Assembly (NCBI RefSeq): GCF_900108565.1
Contig: NZ_LT629971.1
Span: 2,852,001 to 2,916,000, forward strand
Length of the DNA stretch: 64,000 nucleotides
Direction: 5' to 3'
DNA from: Mycolicibacterium rutilum
Lineage (GTDB): Bacteria; Actinomycetota; Actinomycetes; Mycobacteriales; Mycobacteriaceae
This document shows, piece by piece, positions 1 through 8,958 of this stretch (positions are counted from its first letter, which is position 1; each line of letters opens with the position of its first letter). The notes below the pieces were generated by a model. It had not been told where the DNA came from. It worked only from the letters and a program-made list of their open reading frames with translations, and made no database searches. The position numbers and the translations under genes were made by a program.

Positions 1-1219
1 GTGCCGCGCAGGCGATTTCGTCGTCCACATCGGCGCTCTGCCACCGGCCGTCGTCGTAGGCGTCGGACAACACGCCGAGGTCCAGCGTCGCCACCGGCGC
101 AGCGCCGGGCGCCAGCAGCGCGCCCCGCACCGGCGCCGACGCGACGTCAAACCCGAGGTCGGCCAGAATCACCGCGGTCATCACGTCGATCGGCACCGAG
201 GTGGCCTGGTCGAACATGCGCCGCTCCTCGTCGGCCTGCTCCGTGATGTAGGCGTTGTCCGGATCGAGCGTGGCCTGCTGCGCGCCGCTGACAATCAGCA
301 CCGCCGTGCGCAGCACCAGCATCGGCCACACCGCCGCGGCCTCGTCGCGCGACAGCGGCCGAATGCCGTTGAACGCGCGGATCGCCGGGAGCACCGAGAT
401 CGGACCGCTGCCAGGATGGCCGAGCACGCTCGACGCGGTGATCGCCAACTCCGATACCGCCCAGGTGTCGGTCAGGTCGCCGAAGTCGATGACGCCGTCG
501 GCCACCACCGAGGCGCCGTCGCGGGACACCACGACGTTGGCGTCGGTCAGATCCAGGTGCACCGCCTGGCGCGGCAGCCGGTCGGCCAGCGCCGAGATCC
601 GTGACCACGCCTCGCGCGCGGCCGCGTCGATGCTGTCCCGCAGGGCGGCATCGGGCACATGCGACAGCAGGGCCGCGACCACGTCGGCGCCGTAACGCAG
701 ATCCCACTGCAGCACCCGGTCCAGGCCCGGGTGCGTGAAGCCGGCCAACGCCCGGCTGACCCGCCCCGCAACCTCACCGAGGCCGGCCACCGCCGCCGGA
801 GCGAGGTACCCCGACTCGAGCAGCGTGCCGCCGGACAGGTGGCGGAGCAACCGCACATACGCGGTGCCGTCGAGCAAACCCTGTACCGCCGTGAGTTTTT
901 CGCCAGACAAGTTCGGCAGCGGCACCGACACCCGCAGGCCCGGTTCGGCGGCCGCGATCACGTCGGCCGCGAGGTCCTGCGCCGTCAGCTCGGTGGCGTT
1001 GAACGCCGAATTGGCCACCTTCAGCACGCCGACCACGGTGCCGTCGCCGGCGGTCACCAGGAAGTTCTTGTCCTGCTGGCTGCCCAGGGAGGCGGCGCGG
1101 GCCTCGATGCCGTACTGCTCGACGAGGATGCGCTCGGCCTGCGCCTCGCTCACGCGGGGCGCGGGCAGTTCCGGTTCGGAGAGGAAGTTGAAGCCGACGG
1201 TGCGGCGGTGGGCGTTCAC
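1..1219 (-). CDS. APH-domain N-terminal part of a probable class III aminotransferase fusion (3' end outside window)
   Basis: The frame opens with GTG at 1219 and runs without a stop for 406 codons to the window edge. It shows an aminoglycoside-phosphotransferase/choline-kinase-like fold: a catalytic loop with H221, D223 and N228 (HLDLTDAN) and a metal-binding VIDFGD around D245. In mycobacteria such domains often head a roughly 970-residue protein that continues into a peptidase-M23-like part and a class III PLP aminotransferase; that continuation is inferred because it lies outside the window. The start overlaps the stop of the upstream hydrolase in GTGA (1216-1219), so the two are probably translationally coupled. 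A free-standing phosphotransferase cannot be excluded. Confidence 0.8.
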   Translation of the reverse strand, partial: MNAHRRTVGFNFLSEPELPAPRVSEAQAERILVEQYGIEARAASLGSQQDKNFLVTAGDGTVVGVLKVANSAFNATELTAQDLAADVIAAAEPGLRVSVPLPNLSGEKLTAVQGLLDGTAYVRLLRHLSGGTLLESGYLAPAAVAGLGEVAGRVSRALAGFTHPGLDRVLQWDLRYGADVVAALLSHVPDAALRDSIDAAAREAWSRISALADRLPRQAVHLDLTDANVVVSRDGASVVADGVIDFGDLTDTWAVSELAITASSVLGHPGSGPISVLPAIRAFNGIRPLSRDEAAAVWPMLVLRTAVLIVSGAQQATLDPDNAYITEQADEERRMFDQATSVPIDVMTAVILADLGFDVASAPVRGALLAPGAAPVATLDLGVLSDAYDDGRWQSADVDDEIACAA

Positions 1220-2079
1220 CGGTTGACGAACTGCACCACGACTTCGGAGAACGCGTCGTTGTCGTCGCCGGCGGCGGTGTGCCCGGCGTTGCTGAGTTCG
1301 GCGAACTCCGCGTGCGGCACCTTGTCCAGGAAGTCCGTGACGCCCTCCATGCTGACCACGTCGGAGAGTCTCCCACGGATCAGCAGGATCGGGATGGTCA
1401 AGTTCGTCACCGCCGCTTCGAGTTTCTCGACGCGCACGAAGCGGTCGTCGAGAGGCGCGGTGAGAAACGCCGGGTCCCAGTGCCAGTACCACCGCCCGTC
1501 GCGCAGCCGCAGATTCTTCGTCAACCCGTCGGAGCTGCGCGGGCGTTCGCGGTGGGGCAGATACGCGGCCACCGCGTCGGCGGCCTCGTCGAGCGTGGCG
1601 AACCCGTCGACGCCGCCGGCCATGAACTCGCGGATGCGGGCGCTGCCGTCCTTCTCGTAGCGCGGGACCACGTCGACGAGCACCAGCTTGGTCACCTTGT
1701 CGGGGCCCGCTGCGTCGGCCACCAGCATGCCCGTCATCCCGCCCATGCTCGCGCCGATCAGCACGACCGGCCGCCCGATCTGGTCGACGACGCGCACGGT
1801 GTCGTCGCACAGCGCGTCGACGGAGTAGTTCGCATCGGGTGCCCGGTCGCTGTCACCGTGGCCGCGGCTGTCCACCGCGACCACGTGCAGCCCGTCGTCG
1901 GCGAGCAGCTTCGCAGTCTTCGTCCAGGAGAACCGGTTCTGGCCGCCGCCGTGCAGGAACAGCACCGACGGTCGTCCGTCGGCGTCCGTCGCGGGCGGGT
2001 TCCACTCGTCGGCCACCAGCGTGATGCCGTCGGCGCCGTCGAACTTCACCACCTGCGGTGCGCTTGGTGTCATGCTCAC
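1216..2079 (-). CDS. Alpha/beta hydrolase
   Basis: A 287-residue hydrolase with the oxyanion segment LHGGGQ (42-47), nucleophile S111 in GASMGG, probable acid D240 and histidine H267 (NAGHT). The start is a GTG; an ATG two codons on is also possible. It overlaps the next gene by 4 bp and is divergent from a TetR gene, whose likely operator lies between them. A clear paralogue lies at 15215-16120; both carry the block RDGRWYWHWDPAFL, so they probably share a substrate class. The substrate itself cannot be read from the sequence. Confidence 0.88.
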   Translation of the reverse strand: MSMTPSAPQVVKFDGADGITLVADEWNPPATDADGRPSVLFLHGGGQNRFSWTKTAKLLADDGLHVVAVDSRGHGDSDRAPDANYSVDALCDDTVRVVDQIGRPVVLIGASMGGMTGMLVADAAGPDKVTKLVLVDVVPRYEKDGSARIREFMAGGVDGFATLDEAADAVAAYLPHRERPRSSDGLTKNLRLRDGRWYWHWDPAFLTAPLDDRFVRVEKLEAAVTNLTIPILLIRGRLSDVVSMEGVTDFLDKVPHAEFAELSNAGHTAAGDDNDAFSEVVVQFVNR

Positions 2080-2120
2080 GGACGGTACCCAGCGAACAAA
2101 AACGTCCGATCCCCGGTGCC

Positions 2121-2143
2121 ATTGATGAGGGCGTCAATATACT
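2121..2143 (+). promoter_or_regulatory. Inverted repeat ATTGA-N8-TCAAT overlapping a -10 box
   Basis: ATTGA (2121-2125) and TCAAT (2134-2138) form an inverted repeat that runs into a -10-like TATACT (2138-2143). GTG 2152 follows 8 nt later, which suits a leaderless TetR transcript. The site sits between the divergent hydrolase and tetR genes, the normal place for a TetR operator. The assignment is inference. Confidence 0.4.
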
Positions 2144-2151
2144 TTGCCCTC

Positions 2152-2757
2152 GTGCAGCCTGAGCCGATCGCCGACGACCGGGAGAGCATCATCGATGCTG
2201 CCTACCGGTGCCTGTCCGAACCGCACGCCGGCCCGATCCCGGTCGCGGCGATTTTGCAGCGCGCGGGAGTGTCCACCCGGGCCTTCTACCGGCACTTCGA
2301 GTCCAAGGACCAGCTGTTCCTGGCGATGCTGCGTCAGGAGACCGACGCGCTGGCGCAGCGGCTCGACCGCATCGTCGAAGACATGCCCGGCGACCCGACC
2401 CGGCTGCTCGAAGCCTGGATCGAGGGCATGTTCGGGCTGATCCACGACGACCGCACCCGCATGCACTTCACGGTCATCGACTCCGACGAGGTGCGCGCCG
2501 CGAAGGGCTACCGCGAGACCCGGGAGCAGGCACACGCCGACCGGGAGCGCTCGCTGGCGGAGATTTTGCGCCGGGGCTGCCGCGACGGGTCGTTCCCGCT
2601 GGCCAAGCCCGAACAGGATGTGGTGGCCATCAACGCCATCATCAGCCGGATGATGATCACCCAGCGCTACGACGACCACCCGGGGCTGCGCCGGGCCAAG
2701 GCCGCGGTGCTCGACTTCGCGCTGCGCGCGCTGGGAGCGACGACCGAGCGGCGATGA
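2152..2757 (+). CDS. TetR-family transcriptional regulator
   Basis: From GTG 2152 this gives 201 residues. The N-terminal helix-turn-helix is typical of TetR (ESIIDAAYRCL..., then GVSTRAFYRHFESKDQLFLAML), followed by a helical ligand-binding part. An in-frame ATG at 2125 would add nine residues, but it lies inside the inverted repeat and upstream of the -10 box, so the GTG is preferred. The gene is divergent from the alpha/beta hydrolase and probably controls it and itself. The downstream VOC gene begins within about 30 bp and may be co-transcribed. Confidence 0.85.
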   Translation: MQPEPIADDRESIIDAAYRCLSEPHAGPIPVAAILQRAGVSTRAFYRHFESKDQLFLAMLRQETDALAQRLDRIVEDMPGDPTRLLEAWIEGMFGLIHDDRTRMHFTVIDSDEVRAAKGYRETREQAHADRERSLAEILRRGCRDGSFPLAKPEQDVVAINAIISRMMITQRYDDHPGLRRAKAAVLDFALRALGATTERR

Positions 2758-2786
2758 ATTCCGGTCGCGGGACCGGTCACCACCGT

Positions 2787-3260
2787 ATGCCTGCGATCAC
2801 CCCGTCCCTGTGGTTCGACAACAACCTCGAAGAAGCCGTGCAGTTCTACACGTCGGTCTTCCCGAACTCCGCGCTGGAGACGCTCGAGCGCTACACCGAC
2901 GCCGGCCCGGGCACCCCGGGCGAGGTGGTGTCGGGGACCTTCGTGCTCGACGGCACCCGCTTCATCGGCATCAACGGCGGCCCGGCGTTCGCGTTCACCG
3001 AGGCGGTGTCGTTCACCGTGCACTGCGCCGACCAACGCGAGGTCGACTACTACTGGGACCGGCTTGTCGACGGAGGAGAGGAATCGCAGTGCGGCTGGCT
3101 CAAGGACCGCTACGGGCTGAGCTGGCAGATCGTGCCCGACCGACTCAACGAGCTGCTCGACGACCCCGATCCCGCCCGCGCTGCCGCGGTGACGAAAGCG
3201 ATGCTCGGAATGCGCAAGATCGACATCGCCGAACTCGAAGCGGCCGTACGCGATATGTGA
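2787..3260 (+). CDS. VOC/PhnB-like (3-dmu-9_3-mt) domain protein
   Basis: A 157-residue protein beginning MPAITPSLWFDNN, with the family sequence FYTSVFPNS and a late CGWLKDRYGLSWQIVP segment. This is the PhnB/glyoxalase-like fold once annotated as 3-demethylubiquinone-9 3-methyltransferase. Such proteins are usually small metal-independent or dioxygenase-like folds of unknown substrate. ATG 2754 overlaps the tetR stop (ATGA) and would add 11 residues; the shorter start matches the usual family N-terminus. Confidence 0.8.
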   Translation: MPAITPSLWFDNNLEEAVQFYTSVFPNSALETLERYTDAGPGTPGEVVSGTFVLDGTRFIGINGGPAFAFTEAVSFTVHCADQREVDYYWDRLVDGGEESQCGWLKDRYGLSWQIVPDRLNELLDDPDPARAAAVTKAMLGMRKIDIAELEAAVRDM

Positions 3261-3361
3261 CGCGTACCTGGCACGACCCCTTTGCTGGGTGGCCTTTATC
3301 ACCCTGAACAGGTGCGATGTTGCTGGCGGCGAAATCTGTGATGTACGGTTCTGCCGCGCGT

Positions 3362-3376
3362 TGACGTGTAACGTCA
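3362..3376. promoter_or_regulatory. Perfect palindrome TGACGT-GTA-ACGTCA before the mce operon
   Basis: A perfect inverted repeat with 6-bp arms and a 3-bp centre lies about 85 bp upstream of yrbEA. It overlaps a TTGACG (3361-3366) that resembles a -35 hexamer. mce operons are commonly repressed by GntR or TetR proteins binding such palindromes. Which regulator binds here is unknown; the upstream TetR and the GntR/MarR genes beyond mceF are candidates. Confidence 0.45.
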
Positions 3377-3458
3377 CCCACAGCCTGGATGGGCGCGGTT
3401 GGTAACGGAGGGATCTGCGGCCTATGGCAGTGCGGTGCACACGAGGAATCACCGTCCG

Positions 3459-4226
3459 ATGGTGACCTCGGCTGCGGTCGCGAAGCCGGTGCGCGCATTC
3501 GGTGGCTTCTTCTCGATGGCGCTCGACACGTTCGTGTGGATGTTCCGCCCGCCCTTCGCCTGGCGTGAATTCATCTCCCAGGCGTGGTTCGTCGCACGGG
3601 TGTCGCTGCTGCCGACCCTGATGCTGACCATTCCGTACACGGTGTTGTTGACGTTCACGTTCAACATCCTGTTGCGGGAGTTCGGCGCCGCGGACTTCTC
3701 CGGCACCGGCGCCGCGCTCGGCACCGTCCGCCAGATCGGCCCGATCGTGACGGTGCTGGTCGTCGCGGGCGCCGGCGCCACCGCCATGTGCGCCGACCTG
3801 GGCGCGCGCACCATCCGCGAAGAACTCGACGCGCTACGGGTGATGGGCGTGAATCCCATTCAGGCGCTGGTCGTTCCGCGCGTGCTGGCCGCCACGCTGG
3901 TGTCGCTGGCGTTGTCGGCGACGGTGATCCTCGTCGGACTGGCCGGCGCCTACTTCTTCGTGGTCTACATCCAGAACGTCTCACCGGGTGCGTTCGCGGG
4001 CGGTCTGACACTGCTGATCGGCACCACCGATGTCATCATCGCGTTGCTCAAGGCCGCGCTGTTCGGCCTGTCCGCAGGCATGATCGCCTGCTACAAGGGC
4101 ATTTCCGTCGGCGGCGGCCCGGCGGGTGTCGGCAACGCGGTCAACGAGACCGTCGTCTTCACGTTCATGGCGCTGTTCGCGATCAACATCGTCGCGACCG
4201 CAGTTGCGGTGAAGGTGACGATGTGA
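3459..4226 (+). CDS. yrbEA: YrbE-family Mce permease A (MlaE/DUF140)
   Basis: About 255 residues of MlaE-type integral membrane permease, first of the paired YrbE subunits of an Mce lipid ABC importer. Several hydrophobic segments are visible, plus the conserved block GARTIREELDALRVMGVNP that contacts the ATPase (the EEID motif region), and the C-terminal NETVV signature. ATG 3459 gives the family-length N-terminus; in-frame TTG 3399 and GTG 3435, nearer a GGAGG at 3407-3411, are alternatives. It overlaps yrbEB by 4 bp. The ATPase MceG is not in this window. Confidence 0.93.
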   Translation: MVTSAAVAKPVRAFGGFFSMALDTFVWMFRPPFAWREFISQAWFVARVSLLPTLMLTIPYTVLLTFTFNILLREFGAADFSGTGAALGTVRQIGPIVTVLVVAGAGATAMCADLGARTIREELDALRVMGVNPIQALVVPRVLAATLVSLALSATVILVGLAGAYFFVVYIQNVSPGAFAGGLTLLIGTTDVIIALLKAALFGLSAGMIACYKGISVGGGPAGVGNAVNETVVFTFMALFAINIVATAVAVKVTM

Positions 4227-5077
4227 CCGTCTCGAGGCCGCATTCCCAGTTCCCCTGGCTCAAGGCCCGGTTCAAGAGCGTCGCCGAGCCGTGGAACCGG
4301 ATCGGGATGCAGGCCAAGTTCTTCGGCCGCACCCTGAGTTCGATCCGCTACACCGTCCTGCACTACCAGGTGGAGCTGATCCGGATCATCGCTCAGATGG
4401 GCCTCGGCGCAGGCGCACTCATCATCATCGGCGGCACGGTCGCGATCGTCGGCTTCCTCACCGTGACGACGGGCGCGCTGGTCGCGGTCCAGGGCTACAC
4501 CGACTTCTCGGAGATCGGCGTCGAAGCCCTGACCGGTTTCGCGTCGGCGTTCTTCAACGTGCGCCTGATCGCGCCCGCCACCACCGCGGTGGCGTTGTCC
4601 GCCACCATCGGCGCAGGCGCCACCGCGCAGCTCGGTGCCATGCGGATCAACGAGGAAGTGGACGCACTGGAAGTGATGGGCGTTCGCAGCATCGCGTATC
4701 TCGCCTCCACACGGGTCGTGGCCGGCTTCCTCGTCGTGATCCCGCTGTACTGCGTCGGTGTGATCGCCGCGTTCTGGGCGGCCCGGTTCGGCACCACCGT
4801 CCTCTACGGGCAGTCGACGGGTGTGTACGACCACTATTTCCGGACGTTCCTCAACCCCACCGATCTGATGTGGTCGTTCGGTCAGACGATCGCGCTGTCG
4901 GTGATGATCATGCTCGTGCACACCTACTACGGGTACACCGCCAGCGGTGGCCCGGCGGGTGTCGGCGAGGCGGTCGGGCGCGCGGTGCGCACGTCGCTGA
5001 TCGTCTCGGCCTTTGTGCTGGTGATGCTTTCGCTCGCGGTTTACGGTCAATCCGGCAACTTCAACCTGGCGGGCTGA
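4223..5077 (+). CDS. yrbEB: YrbE-family Mce permease B
   Basis: The second permease subunit, 284 residues, starts at GTG 4223 within the stop of yrbEA (GTGA). It carries the matching cytoplasmic block INEEVDALEVMGV and multiple membrane spans, with the C-terminal GPAGVGEAVGRAVR segment seen in this family. Heterodimeric YrbE proteins form the inner-membrane channel fed by the Mce hexamer. Only 2 bp separate it from mceA. Confidence 0.93.
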   Translation: MTVSRPHSQFPWLKARFKSVAEPWNRIGMQAKFFGRTLSSIRYTVLHYQVELIRIIAQMGLGAGALIIIGGTVAIVGFLTVTTGALVAVQGYTDFSEIGVEALTGFASAFFNVRLIAPATTAVALSATIGAGATAQLGAMRINEEVDALEVMGVRSIAYLASTRVVAGFLVVIPLYCVGVIAAFWAARFGTTVLYGQSTGVYDHYFRTFLNPTDLMWSFGQTIALSVMIMLVHTYYGYTASGGPAGVGEAVGRAVRTSLIVSAFVLVMLSLAVYGQSGNFNLAG

Positions 5078-5079
5078 CG

Positions 5080-6540
5080 ATGGATCTGGAAGACGAAGGC
5101 CTGCACCCCGCGTGGTGGACGTTGATCCTCGCGGTGATCGTCGCCGTCGCCATCTGGCTGACGTATGCCTTGTTCGTCGGATCGTTCCGGCGCACCGAGA
5201 CAGTCACTCTGACATCGGACCGCGCGGGTCTGGTGATGGAGACCGACGCCAAGGTGAAGTTGCGCGGCGTGCAGGTCGGGCGGGTGTCGGCGATCCAGGG
5301 CGGCAAAGAGCCTGTCGCGCTGAAGCTCGAAATCGACACAGACAAGCTCGAATTCATCCCGTCGAACATCGAGGCGCAGATCAGGGCGACGACGGTGTTC
5401 GGCGCCAAGTTCGTCGACCTGATCTATCCGAGCGACCCCAGTTCGCAGCCGCTCGCCGCCGGTCAGGTGATCCGGTCGCGCAACGTCACCGTCGAGGCCA
5501 ACACGGTGTTCCAGAACATCGTCGGGGTGCTCGAACAGATCGACCCGGCCAAGCTCAACAGCACCTTGTCCGCGCTCGCCGAGGGTGTGCGAGGTCAGGG
5601 CGAGTTGATCGGTGAGGCCACCACCGCCGCCAATCAGGTTCTGCTCGAGGTCAATCCGCGCTACGAGACGGTGACCGCCGACCTGCGCGCGCTGCGCGAC
5701 TTCAACGACACGTACAGCGCTGCCGCACAGGACATCCTGACGACCCTCGACGCGCTGAGCACCACGAGCACCACGATCACCGCACAGGCCAGCCAGCTGG
5801 ATGCGCTGCTGCTGGCCACCATCGGCCTGTCCAACAGCGGGATCAACCTGCTGGCGCCGAACCAGGCGAACCTGATCAAGGCCATCAACGTACTCGAGCC
5901 GACGACGAACCTGCTGCACAAGTACAGCCCCGAGTACACCTGCCTGCTGACCGGCGCCAAGCACCTGCTGGACAACGGCGGGTACGACGGGCCCGGCGGC
6001 AACGGCCGGACGCTGATCCTGGACGTGGCGCTGGGCGTCGGCGACGACCCGTACCGCTACCCCAATCACCTGCCGATCATCGGCGCCAAGGGCGGACCCG
6101 GCGGCAAGCCCAGCTGCGGCTCACTACCCGACGTCGCGCAGAACTGGCCGGTGCGCAACCTCGTGACCAACACCGGATTCGGCACCGGAATCGACTGGCG
6201 CCCCAACCCCGGCATCGGTTTCCCCGGCTACGCCAACTACTTGCCGACGACGCGCGCTGTGCCCGAACCGCCGAGCGTCCGCAACCTCTTCGGCGGACCG
6301 GCGATCGGCCCGGTCCCGTATCCGGGTGCTCCGGCGTACGGCGCAGATCTCTACGCCGACGACGGCACGCCGCTGTGGCCGGGCCTGCCTGCCGCACCGC
6401 CGCCGATGGCGCCGCGGGATCCGGGCCCGACGCCGGGTTCGGAGCCGTTCATCGTGCATTCGCCGGCGCAGGTGCAGCCGACGCCGCTGCGACCGACACC
6501 CCTGCCGACCCCGGCGCGACCCGGCCCGCCGTTCGGATGA
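5080..6540 (+). CDS. mceA: MceA (Mce-family lipid-uptake subunit)
   Basis: A 486-residue protein with an N-terminal membrane anchor (about residues 11-34), an MCE/MlaD domain (LRGVQVGRVSAI region, about 40-125), a long helical segment and a proline-rich C-terminal tail (AAPPPMAPRDPGP and after). MceA-F form a heterohexameric tube guiding lipids across the periplasm to YrbEAB. The domain order and length are normal. The number of this mce locus and its lipid substrate cannot be fixed from the sequence. Confidence 0.92.
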   Translation: MDLEDEGLHPAWWTLILAVIVAVAIWLTYALFVGSFRRTETVTLTSDRAGLVMETDAKVKLRGVQVGRVSAIQGGKEPVALKLEIDTDKLEFIPSNIEAQIRATTVFGAKFVDLIYPSDPSSQPLAAGQVIRSRNVTVEANTVFQNIVGVLEQIDPAKLNSTLSALAEGVRGQGELIGEATTAANQVLLEVNPRYETVTADLRALRDFNDTYSAAAQDILTTLDALSTTSTTITAQASQLDALLLATIGLSNSGINLLAPNQANLIKAINVLEPTTNLLHKYSPEYTCLLTGAKHLLDNGGYDGPGGNGRTLILDVALGVGDDPYRYPNHLPIIGAKGGPGGKPSCGSLPDVAQNWPVRNLVTNTGFGTGIDWRPNPGIGFPGYANYLPTTRAVPEPPSVRNLFGGPAIGPVPYPGAPAYGADLYADDGTPLWPGLPAAPPPMAPRDPGPTPGSEPFIVHSPAQVQPTPLRPTPLPTPARPGPPFG

Positions 6541-6568
6541 TCAACGACGCCATGAGGAGTGACACGGC

Positions 6569-7609
6569 ATGTCCAGCATGAACGCCAGAGTCCGGCGAGA
6601 CGCGGTGCGTCTCGCCGCGTTTCTGGCTGTCTGCCTGCTCGGCGTGTTCGGGTTGTTCGCGGTCTTCGGCCAGCTGCGCTTCGGGGAAGCCACCAACAGC
6701 TATGTCGCCGAGTTCACCAACGTCACCGGGCTGGAGAACGGCGACTTCGTCCGGATCGCCGGTGTCGAGGTCGGCAGCGTCAAAAAGGTTGCGATCCAAC
6801 CCGATACCACCGCCCGGGTCGAGTTCACCGCAGACCAGTCGGTGGTGCTGACCGAGGGCAGCAGGGCCGTCATCCGCTACGACGACCTCATCGGCGGCCG
6901 CTACCTGGCGCTGGAGGAAGGCGCCGGCGGCGTCAAGAAACTCGAGCCCGGCGGCACGATCCCGTTCGCCCGCACGTCTCCCGCGCTCGACCTCGACGCG
7001 CTGATCGGCGGGTTCCGGCCGCTGTTTAGGGCGCTGGACCCCGATCAGGTCAACGCGCTGTCCAGCCAGCTGATCCAGGCCCTGCAGGGCCAGGGCGCGA
7101 CGATCAACTCGTTCCTCGCCCAAACCGCCGCGCTGACAACGACTCTGGCCGACCGTGACCGACTGATCGGGGATGTCATCGTCAACCTCAATGTGGTGCT
7201 GGGATCCCTCGGCGACCAGAACGAACAGTTCGCGAAGGCGGTCGACGCGCTCAGCGAACTGGTCGGGACGCTGTCGGAGCGTCGGCAGGACATCAGCAAC
7301 GGGCTGGCGTACACCAACGAAGCGGCCGGAACGGTCGCCGATCTGCTGTCGCAGGCTCGTCCGCCGTTCAGCAAGACCGTGCAGGAGACCGACCGCGCCG
7401 CCGGGATCGTGGTGGCTGATCACGAGTACTTCGACAACCTGCTGAACACCCTGCCCGACGCCCATCAAGCGCTTGCGCGACAAGGTCTTTACGGCGACTT
7501 CTTCAACTTCTACCTCTGCGACATCGTGCTCAAGCTCAACGGCAAGGGCGGCCAGCCGGTCTACGTGAAGGTCGCCGGGCAGTCCACGGGGAGGTGTGCG
7601 CCGAGGTGA
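6569..7609 (+). CDS. mceB: MceB
   Basis: A 346-residue Mce protein: anchor at about residues 12-32, an MCE domain with VRIAGVEVGSVKKV, helical needle region, and a short C-terminus without a proline tail. ATG 6569 follows a GAGGAG ribosome-binding sequence, the only clear 28-bp gap in the operon up to mceF. A second ATG three codons later is possible. The last bases overlap mceC (GTGA). Confidence 0.92.
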   Translation: MSSMNARVRRDAVRLAAFLAVCLLGVFGLFAVFGQLRFGEATNSYVAEFTNVTGLENGDFVRIAGVEVGSVKKVAIQPDTTARVEFTADQSVVLTEGSRAVIRYDDLIGGRYLALEEGAGGVKKLEPGGTIPFARTSPALDLDALIGGFRPLFRALDPDQVNALSSQLIQALQGQGATINSFLAQTAALTTTLADRDRLIGDVIVNLNVVLGSLGDQNEQFAKAVDALSELVGTLSERRQDISNGLAYTNEAAGTVADLLSQARPPFSKTVQETDRAAGIVVADHEYFDNLLNTLPDAHQALARQGLYGDFFNFYLCDIVLKLNGKGGQPVYVKVAGQSTGRCAPR

Positions 7610-8958
7610 AGCCCTTCTCTGAACGAAACCAAACCGTCATTGGTGCCGTCGGGCTGGCGCTGACGTTCGGCATCGTGTTCGGGTCGTTGAACTACGACCG
7701 GCTGCCGTTCCTGCAGGGCAGCCAGTACTCGGCCTACTTCGCCGAGGTGGGCGGGCTGCAACCCGGTAAGGCCGTGCGCGTTTCGGGTTTCGAGGTCGGC
7801 CAGGTCAAATCCATTGAGGTCGACGGCCCTCGTGCCCTGGTGACGTTCACCGTCGACAGCGACATCCGGCTGGGTGACCGTACCGAGGCGGCGATCAAGA
7901 CCGAAGGCCTGCTGGGGACGAAGATCCTCGAGGTCACCTCCCGCGGCGAGGGCAAGCAGGAGGGCACGATCCCTCTCGACCGCACGACGTCGCCCTATGA
8001 ACTGCCCGACGCGCTCGGCGAATTGGCCACCGCGATCAGCGGCTTGAACACCAACCAACTGTCGGATTCGCTGCGGGTGCTGTCGGAGACGTTCTCCGAC
8101 ACACCTCCGGAGCTGCGGGTCGCGATCGAGGGGGTGGCGCGGTTCTCCGACACGCTCAACCAGCGTGACGAGCAGCTGCGCGGTCTGCTCGGCAACGCCA
8201 ACAAGGCCACCACGGTGCTCGCCGAGCGCAGCAACCAGATCGTGAGCCTGGTCAACGACACCAATGCGCTGCTGGCCGAGCTCGAAAACCAAAGTGCTGC
8301 ACTCGATGCGATCTCCGGCAACATCTCCGCACTCAGCGGGCAGTTGCAGGGCTTCATCGGGGAGAACCGCGAAACCCTGCGCCCCGCCCTGGACAAGCTC
8401 AACGGGGTGCTGACGATTCTCGACAACCGCAAGGAGCGACTGCAGAAGTCGATCGAACTGTTCACCGACTACGTGATGTCGCTGGGTGAATCGGTGTCGG
8501 GCGGGCCGTTCTTCAAGAACTACGTCGCCAACCTGCTGCCGGGTCAGTTCTTGCAGCCGTTCATCGACGCCGCGTTCTCCGACCTCGGCCTGGACCCCAA
8601 TGTGAAGCTGCCGTCGGAACTCAGCGACCCGCAGGTCGGTCAGCCGGGCACGCCGGCGCTGCCGGTGCCGTTCCCGCGCACCGGCCAGGGCGGCGACCCG
8701 CGGCTGACGGTTCCCGACGCCATCACCGGCAATCCGGGCGATCAGGCGTGCGGACCGCCCGGGCTGCCGTTGCCCGGCCCCGGCTGCTATCCGTACCGCG
8801 AGCCGCTGCCCGCGCCGCCTCCCGGCGGGCCGCCACCCGGGCCGCCTGCTGAGGCTCCGCCGGGTCTGCAGTCGACCCCGGGTCCGACACCGTCGCCGGT
8901 CGCGGTGCCCGCGCCCGGTGGGGTCGCTCACCTCGCACCCGCGGAGGCCGGACAATGA
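7606..8958 (+). CDS. mceC: MceC
   Basis: A 450-residue Mce protein with an anchor (about 13-33), an MCE domain containing VRVSGFEVGQVKSI, a helical region, and a very proline-rich tail (from about residue 395). GTG 7606 overlaps the mceB stop and has GGGGAGG upstream; GTG 7594 lies within that ribosome-binding sequence and is less likely. It overlaps mceD by ATGA. Confidence 0.91.
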   Translation: MKPFSERNQTVIGAVGLALTFGIVFGSLNYDRLPFLQGSQYSAYFAEVGGLQPGKAVRVSGFEVGQVKSIEVDGPRALVTFTVDSDIRLGDRTEAAIKTEGLLGTKILEVTSRGEGKQEGTIPLDRTTSPYELPDALGELATAISGLNTNQLSDSLRVLSETFSDTPPELRVAIEGVARFSDTLNQRDEQLRGLLGNANKATTVLAERSNQIVSLVNDTNALLAELENQSAALDAISGNISALSGQLQGFIGENRETLRPALDKLNGVLTILDNRKERLQKSIELFTDYVMSLGESVSGGPFFKNYVANLLPGQFLQPFIDAAFSDLGLDPNVKLPSELSDPQVGQPGTPALPVPFPRTGQGGDPRLTVPDAITGNPGDQACGPPGLPLPGPGCYPYREPLPAPPPGGPPPGPPAEAPPGLQSTPGPTPSPVAVPAPGGVAHLAPAEAGQ

